Below, piece after piece: positions 1 to 4,922 of a stretch of DNA of 5,855 nucleotides. The notes under the pieces are model-generated. The model saw only the letters and a program-made list of their open reading frames with translations. It searched no databases and was not told where the DNA came from. The position numbers and the translations under genes are program-made. The stretch's first letter is position 1. Each line of letters starts with the position of its first letter. The DNA is from Caldisericota bacterium (GTDB taxonomy: Bacteria; Caldisericota; Caldisericia; Cryosericales; Cryosericaceae), in the NCBI GenBank assembly GCA_026390245.1, contig JAPLGI010000154.1, positions 1-5,855 on the forward strand, in the 5' to 3' direction.

Positions 1-936
1 CGCCTGATTGTCGAAGCTGAGAAGAAGCTTGCAGAGTTCAAAGACGTCGAGGACGTCCTGATGTATCAGGCGGGGCTGACCGCGAATTCTGGCACTATTC
101 CAGCGCTGGTGCACGACGGAGACCTCATCTTCAGCGACGAATTGAATCATGCCAGCATCATCGACGGCTGTCGTCTCAGCAGGGCGAAGATCGTGCCCTT
201 CAAACACTGCGACGTTGCCAGTCTCGAAGAGAAGATGAAGGAATACGACGCTGAGCCGGGCACGAAGATGGTCATCACCGATGGTGTTTTCAGTATGGAC
301 GGGGACATCGCGCCGCTGCCGGACATCGTTGAGGTCGCCAAGAGGCATGGCGCAGTGAGCATGGTCGATGATGCACACGGCGAGGGGGTCCTGGGCGATC
401 ATGGGCGCGGTATTGTCAATCACTTTCACCTCGAGGGACAAGTTGATGTCGAGGTCGGAACCCTGTCGAAGGCGTTTGGCGTGGTAGGCGGATACGTCGC
501 GGGTACGCACACGCTTGTGGAGTATCTGAAGAACAAGTCTCGTCCGATCTTGTTCAGTTCGACCATGACGCCAGCCGATGCTGGGGCAATCCTGAAGGTT
601 GTCGACATCTTGACCGAGAGTGATGATCTCGTGCGCAGGCTCTGGGAAAACGCGGCGCACTTCAAAGCAAGAATGAAGAGCTATGGGTTTGACACTTGGC
701 GCAGCGAGACGCCGATTACTCCCATCATTATCGGCGACAGTCAGCTGGCAAAGAATCTCTCTGCCAAGTTGTTCGAGAAGGGAGTCTTTGCGCAATCGCT
801 AGGCTTCCCGACCGTTCCGCAAGGCTTGGCGCGCATCCGCTGCATGTTGTGTTCGGGGCACACGAAGGAACAGCTCGACTTTGCAGCCGACATGTTCCAG
901 GAGTCGGCTCTTGAACTGGGAATCCTGAAGAGGTAG
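1..936 (+). CDS. kbl: Alpha-oxoamine synthase, probably glycine C-acetyltransferase / 2-amino-3-ketobutyrate CoA ligase (5'-truncated)
   Basis: PLP-dependent enzyme of the alpha-oxoamine synthase family. Its likely reaction joins glycine and acetyl-CoA to 2-amino-3-ketobutyrate, or runs in reverse during threonine breakdown; it would be cytosolic. The reading frame is open from base 1, so the gene begins upstream. The 311 visible residues lack roughly the first 80-85 of a family member of about 395. Visible family motifs are [11 protein letters not shown] (His at 148-150 stacks on PLP), [20 protein letters not shown] (Asp at 370-372 contacts the pyridine nitrogen) and TLSKAFG, whose Lys at 469-471 forms the Schiff base. 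The C-terminal [16 protein letters not shown] block is also typical. The ATG at 61 is internal, because homology continues upstream of it ([11 protein letters not shown]). BioF (8-amino-7-oxononanoate synthase) is the main alternative: the two are hard to separate by motif, and some homologues accept several acyl-CoAs. No tdh gene is visible to settle it. glmU begins 7 bases after the stop. Confidence 0.88.
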   Translation, partial: RLIVEAEKKLAEFKDVEDVLMYQAGLTANSGTIPALVHDGDLIFSDELNHASIIDGCRLSRAKIVPFKHCDVASLEEKMKEYDAEPGTKMVITDGVFSMDGDIAPLPDIVEVAKRHGAVSMVDDAHGEGVLGDHGRGIVNHFHLEGQVDVEVGTLSKAFGVVGGYVAGTHTLVEYLKNKSRPILFSSTMTPADAGAILKVVDILTESDDLVRRLWENAAHFKARMKSYGFDTWRSETPITPIIIGDSQLAKNLSAKLFEKGVFAQSLGFPTVPQGLARIRCMLCSGHTKEQLDFAADMFQESALELGILKR

Positions 937-943
937 GCTCCTG

Positions 944-2320
944 ATGCCCAGCCCCACTGTACAAGTCATGATTCTGGCCGGAGGGCTTGGCACCCGCATG
1001 AAGAGCGCAGTGCCCAAGGTTCTCCACGACATCCTTGGGCATCCTATGCTCTGGTATGTTGTTGATGCGGTCAAGGACATTGATGCACAGCCGATTGTGG
1101 TGACGCCGGAGGCCAACGATGGATTTCGTTTGGCACTTGGCAGCCGTCTCATCTATGCGGTTCAGCCTGAACAGCATGGCAGTGGTCACGCCGTCCAGTG
1201 TGGCATGGAGTGTGTCTCTGCTGAGTATGTCCTCATATGCAGCGGAGACAATCCGTTTCCGACTGCAGAGAACTACCGCGAATTTCTCGACGAGAGCGTC
1301 GCTGAGCACGCGGAGGCAGCTGTCCTTGCCGCTCATGTAGAGGATGCTGGACAGCTGGGGCGCATTGTGCGGGCACAGGATGGAGCGTTTGTCGGGATTG
1401 TTGAGGCTCGAGACGCCCGTGCGGAACAACTTGGCATACACGAGATTAATGCGGGCGTCTATCTGTTCCGTTCGGCTGAGCTTCGGAGATGGCTTGAACG
1501 GATGAAACCAGACAATGCCCAGGTTGAGTACTACATCACCGACTGTATCTCCATGGCCGTTCAGGACGGCAGTCGCGCACATTGCAGCTTGGCTCGCGGA
1601 GTGTGGGAGATGTCTGGCGTCAACGACCGTGCGGAGCTGGTGGTCGCTGCCAGCCTCCTTCAGCAGCGGAAGCTGGACCGTCTGTTCGGAGAGGGCATTA
1701 CTGTCGATATGCCAGGAACGGTTCGCATCGACTGGGATGTTGTTGTCGGACGCGATTCCGAGATTCGCCAGGGATCGTGCCTGAAAGGAAGCACCAGAGT
1801 GGGCACTTCCAGCATCATTGGACCCAACACGATTCTCATCGATGCGCAGGTGGGCGACCAGACGACAGTTCTGGCGTCCTTCGTAGAGGGCTCCACGATC
1901 GGCAGCAACTGTATCGTTGGTCCCTTTGCCTACATCCGTCCTGGAACCGTCACAGCCGAGCGATCAAAAGTCGGTGCCTTCTGTGAACTCAAGGCCTCTT
2001 CCCTGGGGGCAGGGAGCAAGATCCCGCATTTGTCCTATATCGGTGACGCTTCCATTGCCGAGAACGTCAACGTCGGAGCCGGTACAATTACCTGCAACTA
2101 CGATGGATTCACGCGCGTCAAGCACCGCACGGTCATCGAGAAAGACGTCTTCATCGGCGCCAACAACAATCTGGTTGCTCCAGTGACGATTCATGAGGGA
2201 GCGTACACTGCAACAGGGTCGACAATCACCCATGACGTGCCCTCGGAAGCTCTTGGCATCGCGCGAGCCGTTCAAGTTGACAAAGAGGGATGGGTCAGGA
2301 GGAAGAAAAATGGACAATGA
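944..2320 (+). CDS. glmU: Bifunctional UDP-N-acetylglucosamine pyrophosphorylase / glucosamine-1-phosphate N-acetyltransferase
   Basis: Makes UDP-GlcNAc for peptidoglycan and other envelope glycans in two steps: acetylation of glucosamine-1-phosphate, then uridylyl transfer from UTP. Its 458 residues are the usual full length. The N-terminal pyrophosphorylase domain (about 1-230) has the nucleotidyltransferase signature LAGGLGTRMKSAVPK (11-25, with R18 and K25), QPEQHGSGHA (74-83), the metal-binding Asp in SGDNP (D102), VEARDA (E154), EINAG (N169) and SGVND (N227). The C-terminal left-handed beta-helix (about 250-440) shows hexapeptide repeats and the acetyltransferase residues R332, K350, H362, Y365, N376 and N385. 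The ATG at 944 is supported by AGAGG at 929-933 and by the alignment of the N-terminus with the family. Only 7 bases separate it from the preceding gene, so the two are probably co-transcribed. Its last 11 bases overlap prs. Oddity: there seem to be two extra residues between NYDG (385-388) and KHRT (393-396) compared with the usual spacing. Identification is secure. Confidence 0.97.
   Translation: MPSPTVQVMILAGGLGTRMKSAVPKVLHDILGHPMLWYVVDAVKDIDAQPIVVTPEANDGFRLALGSRLIYAVQPEQHGSGHAVQCGMECVSAEYVLICSGDNPFPTAENYREFLDESVAEHAEAAVLAAHVEDAGQLGRIVRAQDGAFVGIVEARDARAEQLGIHEINAGVYLFRSAELRRWLERMKPDNAQVEYYITDCISMAVQDGSRAHCSLARGVWEMSGVNDRAELVVAASLLQQRKLDRLFGEGITVDMPGTVRIDWDVVVGRDSEIRQGSCLKGSTRVGTSSIIGPNTILIDAQVGDQTTVLASFVEGSTIGSNCIVGPFAYIRPGTVTAERSKVGAFCELKASSLGAGSKIPHLSYIGDASIAENVNVGAGTITCNYDGFTRVKHRTVIEKDVFIGANNNLVAPVTIHEGAYTATGSTITHDVPSEALGIARAVQVDKEGWVRRKKNGQ
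2297..2302 (+). promoter_or_regulatory. Ribosome binding site of prs
   Basis: A perfect AGGAGG lies 7 bases before the ATG at 2310, inside the glmU coding sequence. It fixes the prs start. The frame extends upstream without a stop, but the extra codons lie within glmU and do not resemble Prs. Confidence 0.9.
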
Positions 2321-3257
2321 GTACAATCGGATCAAGATCTTCTCGGGTAACGCAAACAGGCCGCTAGCTGAGAAGGTCGCGTCTTACCTTGGTATCCCTC
2401 TGGGCCAGGCTGAAGTTGGCCGATTCCCTGACGAAGAGATCAAGCTCCGCATCACGGAAAACGTGCGAGGTCTGAACGTCTACGTCATCCAGCCTACCAA
2501 CGCCCCTGCAGAGAATCTGCTGGAGTTGCTGATTCTCCTCGACGCTCTGAAGCGCGCTTCAGCCGCGAGCATTACGGCAATCATCCCATTTTTCGGGTAC
2601 GCTCGCCAGGATCGAAAAGTTCGGTCGAGAGAGCCTATCAGTGCCAAGCTGGTTGCGAATCTCGTGACAGTGGCTGGCGCAGATCGCGTGGTCGCAATCG
2701 ATCTCCATGCTGCCCAGATTCAGGGCTTTTTCGATATCCCTGCCGACAACTTGACGGCGATGGTTCAGTTTGCACAGTACATTCAGCGAAAGGAGCTCGA
2801 AGATCTTGTGGTCCTTTCTCCCGATGTGGGAGGCGTGGCCAGGGCCAGCACATTTGCCCAGACTATTCATGCTTCCCAGGCCCTGTTCGTGAAGAAGCGT
2901 CTCTCTCCGGACACCGTCGAGATTCAGTCGCTGATTGGTGATGTACGAGGCAAGAATGTTATCATTGCCGACGATGCAATCCATACGGGCAATACGATGT
3001 TGAATGCCTGCAATCGTGCCCTGGCCGAGGGTGCCAGGAGCGTCATTGCCTGCGCTACTCATGCAGTTTTTGCGGGGGAGTCCCTTGGATTGTTCGCCCG
3101 GTCGAACTTCAGCGAAGTGATTGTGACGGACACGATGTTCGTTCCTGGACGCGAGTATCCCTCGATGTTCACCGTGTTGTCTGTGTCAGAGCTCATTGCC
3201 AAGGCTATCTACAGCATCCACAATCACTCATCAGTCTCGGCCCTCTTCCAGCTATGA
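2310..3257 (+). CDS. prs: Ribose-phosphate pyrophosphokinase (PRPP synthetase)
   Basis: Transfers the pyrophosphate of ATP to ribose-5-phosphate to give PRPP, the precursor of purines, pyrimidines, NAD, histidine and tryptophan. From the ATG at 2310 it has 315 residues, the normal length. Visible motifs in order are KIFSGNAN (9-16), GRFPDEE (37-43, usually FPDGE or FSDGE), the ATP-binding IPFFGYARQDRK (92-103), DLHAAQIQGFFDIP (131-144, with H133), SPDVGGVARA (170-179), the catalytic flexible loop KKRLSP (195-200, with K195 and R197 matching the conserved Lys and Arg), the PRPP/ribose-phosphate loop DDAIHTGNT (221-229) and the C-terminal SSVSALF. In most bacterial Prs the loop reads DDxIDTAGT or DDxIDTGGT; here the third Asp is His225. 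Some Prs relatives carry Ser there, so the enzyme may still work, but His is unusual. The start lies 11 bases inside glmU, giving probable translational coupling. This gene order also occurs in Bacillus subtilis (gcaD-prs-ctc). A paralogue of altered activity cannot be excluded. Confidence 0.95.
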   Translation: MDNEYNRIKIFSGNANRPLAEKVASYLGIPLGQAEVGRFPDEEIKLRITENVRGLNVYVIQPTNAPAENLLELLILLDALKRASAASITAIIPFFGYARQDRKVRSREPISAKLVANLVTVAGADRVVAIDLHAAQIQGFFDIPADNLTAMVQFAQYIQRKELEDLVVLSPDVGGVARASTFAQTIHASQALFVKKRLSPDTVEIQSLIGDVRGKNVIIADDAIHTGNTMLNACNRALAEGARSVIACATHAVFAGESLGLFARSNFSEVIVTDTMFVPGREYPSMFTVLSVSELIAKAIYSIHNHSSVSALFQL

Positions 3258-3273
3258 CAGTCTGAAGGCTGTC
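3256..3273 (+). terminator. Hairpin at the prs stop codon, possible weak terminator
   Basis: GACAGTC and GGCTGTC form a 7-bp stem, including one G-T (G-U) pair, around a TGAA loop. The stem begins on the last two bases of the prs TGA stop. No run of T follows (the next bases are TACTTGATT), so it is not a typical intrinsic terminator. It may attenuate transcription, protect the 3' end of the kbl-glmU-prs message, or be chance. It lies just upstream of the rplY promoter. Confidence 0.35.
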
Positions 3274-3276
3274 TAC

Positions 3277-3304
3277 TTGATTCAGAGCTGATTTGACATA
3301 TAAT
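3277..3304 (+). promoter_or_regulatory. Probable sigma70/sigmaA-type promoter of rplY
   Basis: A -35-like TTGATT at 3277-3282 (4 of 6 consensus bases) is followed by a 16-base spacer and a perfect -10 TATAAT at 3299-3304. Transcription would start near 3311, giving a leader of about 33 bases that contains the rplY ribosome binding site. A perfect TTGACA (3293-3298) directly abuts the TATAAT. As a -35 it has no good -10 at the right distance, so I do not count it as functional. Confidence 0.7.
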
Positions 3305-3332
3305 CCCGAGGATATGCCGGTATCTTATGACT

Positions 3333-3338
3333 GAGGAG
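3333..3338 (+). promoter_or_regulatory. Ribosome binding site of rplY
   Basis: GAGGAG lies 5 bases before the ATG at 3344, within the longer match TGAGGAG. The spacing is slightly short but normal for a strong site, and it supports this start codon. Confidence 0.8.
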
Positions 3339-3343
3339 TTGGT

Positions 3344-4042
3344 ATGCAAAGAGTAGCGATAGAAGCCGTTGCGCGTGAGAGCGGCAAGCATGGCAAGTTG
3401 AGCGCCCTGCGCAGACAGGGGTTTGTTCCAGCAGTGGTTTACGGTCACGGAATGACCGCCATGTCCGTTGCCGTTCCCGTGCGAGCATTCGAGCGTATCC
3501 GTCGGACGACTGGCGAGTCTGCCATTATCGACCTCCAGTTTGAGGGCGGCAAGATCATGACGACCGTTGTGCACGAGTATCAGATGAATCCGATTCGTGA
3601 CACCTATACACACGTTGACTTCCTTTCGATTTCTCTTGACGAACCGCTGACCAGCAGGATTCCGATTCGTCCTGTTGGAACGGCTATCGGCCTCAAGGAG
3701 GGGGGAGTCCTCGAGCACTCACTGTACGAGCTTGAAGTCGAAGCCCTGCCGCTTGACATTCCCGACTACCTGGAGGTTGACGTTTCCGAGCTTGGCTTGA
3801 AGCATTCCATCCATGTGGCTGACTTGAAACTTGGCGACAAGGTGAGGGTCCTTACGAGCGAGATGGCGACGGTCTTCTCTGTCGTTGCTCCGGCTGTCGA
3901 AGAAGCTCCCCCTGCTCCCGTGGAGGGTGCTGCGGTCGAAGGTGCTGCTCCTGCACCGGGAACTGCTCCTGCACCGGGAACTGCTCCTGCACCGGGAACT
4001 GCTCCTGCCGAGGGTACAGCGAAGACGGTATCGAAGAAGTAG
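3344..4042 (+). CDS. rplY: 50S ribosomal protein L25, long general-stress protein CTC type
   Basis: Binds 5S rRNA in the large ribosomal subunit. The 232 residues match the two-domain CTC/TL5 form rather than the short L25 of about 95 residues in E. coli. The N-terminal RNA-binding barrel (about 1-92) contains GKLSALRRQGFVPAVVYG (17-34) and ends in the family motif NPIRDTYTHVDF (82-93). The C-terminal beta domain (about 94-182) contains PIRPVGTAIGLKEGGVLE (107-124) and the block LPLDIPDYLEVDVSELGLKHSIHV. A low-complexity tail (about 183-232) is rich in Ala, Pro, Glu and Gly. It holds three exact APAPGT repeats and one APAEGT (202-225) and ends in Lys-Lys. The tail is probably disordered. The gene has its own promoter, ribosome binding site and terminator, so it is probably a single-gene unit. 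Placement directly after prs matches the ctc position in Bacillus subtilis, where ctc is stress-induced. Identification is secure; the function of the tail is unknown. Confidence 0.95.
   Translation: MQRVAIEAVARESGKHGKLSALRRQGFVPAVVYGHGMTAMSVAVPVRAFERIRRTTGESAIIDLQFEGGKIMTTVVHEYQMNPIRDTYTHVDFLSISLDEPLTSRIPIRPVGTAIGLKEGGVLEHSLYELEVEALPLDIPDYLEVDVSELGLKHSIHVADLKLGDKVRVLTSEMATVFSVVAPAVEEAPPAPVEGAAVEGAAPAPGTAPAPGTAPAPGTAPAEGTAKTVSKK
3947..4008 (+). repeat. 18-bp in-frame tandem repeat in the L25 tail
   Basis: The unit GCTCCTGCACCGGGAACT occurs three times without a mismatch (3947-3964, 3965-3982, 3983-4000). The first 8 bases of a fourth copy follow (4001-4008) before the sequence diverges. Each copy encodes APAPGT. 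Because the unit is a multiple of three, loss or gain of copies would alter tail length without breaking the frame. Identity at the DNA level, including third codon positions, suggests recent duplication or slippage. Confidence 0.95.
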
Positions 4043-4085
4043 CACGACGCACCTGTTGTTTCTTCCACATCAGTCGGTTCATACG

Positions 4086-4112
4086 CGCTGGCCCTCAAGG
4101 GCCAGCGTTTTT
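4086..4112 (+). terminator. Intrinsic (Rho-independent) terminator after rplY
   Basis: A perfect 9-bp GC-rich stem (CGCTGGCCC paired with GGGCCAGCG) encloses a TCAA loop and is followed directly by TTTTT (4108-4112). It lies 43 bases after the rplY stop and 29 bases before the ymdB start, so it should end the rplY transcript. The T run exists only on the + strand side, so it works in that direction. Confidence 0.93.
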
Positions 4113-4141
4113 GCTGTGCGCGTCGCCGGGACGGTCTCCTC

Positions 4142-4921
4142 GTGAGGCTGCTGTTCATCGGTGATGTCTTTGGGCGTCCGGGGCGAACGATCGTCCGGCG
4201 GCTGCTTCCACAGCTCAAGCAAGAGCTTCAGGCCACTGTCGTCGTGGCAAATACGGAAAACGCGACGCATGGGACCGGCATGACACGATCCGCGTTCGAA
4301 GAACTGAGCGCTGCAGGCGTCGACATATTCACCGGGGGCAATCACACGCTTGGCAAGCCCGAAATCCTCGACCTCATGCAGGAATACTCGCAGGTGCTGT
4401 GCCCAGGCAATGTCAGTCCTGCCATCAGGAGCCATGGGTCGGTTATCTGGCAGACGCCGGATGGCCCCCTGGCTGTCATCAACGTCATGGGTCAGTATTG
4501 CATGAATGGCGTGGATAACCCGTTTCGGTATGTGGAAGAAGTCCTGCACGATCCTCAGGTTGGAAGCGTGTGCGTAAAGATCGTCGACTTTCATGCGGAA
4601 GCCACGGCCGAGAAGGCTGCAATGCTGAGTCTTCTGGACGGCCACGTGTCGGCAGTGCTTGGAACGCATACGCATGTCCCCACGGCAGATGCACGCATCA
4701 CCAGCGCAGGAACTGCTTTCATTACTGATGTTGGCATGACGGGGGTGCGGGCTTCGATCATCGGGCTTGACCCTGAGGTCATGATGCGCCGCTTCCAGAC
4801 GGGCATCATGTACGCACCGCGTGTTGCGGAGGGTGATGCAACGCTGATGGCGGTAGTGATTGACATCGATGCCGCAACGGGGAGCAGTACGTCGATAACA
4901 CTCCTGCAGAGGGATCGCTGA
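4142..4921 (+). CDS. ymdB: YmdB-family metallophosphoesterase (TIGR00282 type)
   Basis: Dinuclear-metal phosphodiesterase. The Bacillus subtilis homologue YmdB hydrolyses 2',3'-cyclic nucleotides and influences biofilm and motility gene expression; the role here is inferred from family only. The 259 residues are the usual length. Metal-site residues fit the family: D8 in FIGDVFG, E39 and N40 in NTENAT, N67 and H68 in GGNHTL, H151 in VDFHAEAT, and H176 and H178 in GTHTHV. The signature TAFITDVGMTG (191-201) is also present. The start is a GTG, chosen because MRLLFIGDVFG aligns exactly with the family N-terminus. The sequence before it (GGGACGGTCTCCTC) has only a poor Shine-Dalgarno match. The Trp often found after GNHT is Leu here. 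There is no signal peptide or membrane segment. A strong terminator stands 29 bases upstream and I find no clear promoter in between. miaB begins 1 base after the stop, so the two are almost certainly co-expressed. Confidence 0.92.
   Translation: MRLLFIGDVFGRPGRTIVRRLLPQLKQELQATVVVANTENATHGTGMTRSAFEELSAAGVDIFTGGNHTLGKPEILDLMQEYSQVLCPGNVSPAIRSHGSVIWQTPDGPLAVINVMGQYCMNGVDNPFRYVEEVLHDPQVGSVCVKIVDFHAEATAEKAAMLSLLDGHVSAVLGTHTHVPTADARITSAGTAFITDVGMTGVRASIIGLDPEVMMRRFQTGIMYAPRVAEGDATLMAVVIDIDAATGSSTSITLLQRDR
4908..4914 (+). promoter_or_regulatory. Ribosome binding site of miaB
   Basis: AGAGGGA lies 8 bases before the GTG at 4923, within the last codons of ymdB. It supports this GTG as the miaB start and suggests translational coupling to ymdB. 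Confidence 0.65.
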
Positions 4922-4922
4922 C

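Noticed and set aside
61..63. ATG at 61 as the start of the first gene
   Set aside because: The frame is open to base 1 and the upstream residues ([11 protein letters not shown]) match the family just before the conserved core, so the true start is outside the window.
728..1582. 284-codon open frame on the minus strand across the kbl-glmU junction
   Set aside because: It is antisense to two confident genes and crosses their boundary, and its translation resembles no family I know.
2193..2309. Upstream extension of prs to an earlier ATG at 2193
   Set aside because: The extra 39 codons lie inside glmU in another frame and have no Prs homology. The ATG at 2310 has a perfect ribosome binding site and gives the normal length of 315.
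3852..4082. Minus-strand open frame encoding a QEQFPV repeat opposite the rplY tail
   Set aside because: The repeat is simply the reverse reading of the APAPGT DNA repeat. There is no supporting start context, and it is antisense to a real gene and overlaps no independent signal.
4056..4084. Possible ymdB promoter TTGTTT, 17 bases, TCATAC
   Set aside because: The -10 matches the consensus at only 2 of 6 positions, and the start would fall inside the terminator stem. It is too weak to annotate.
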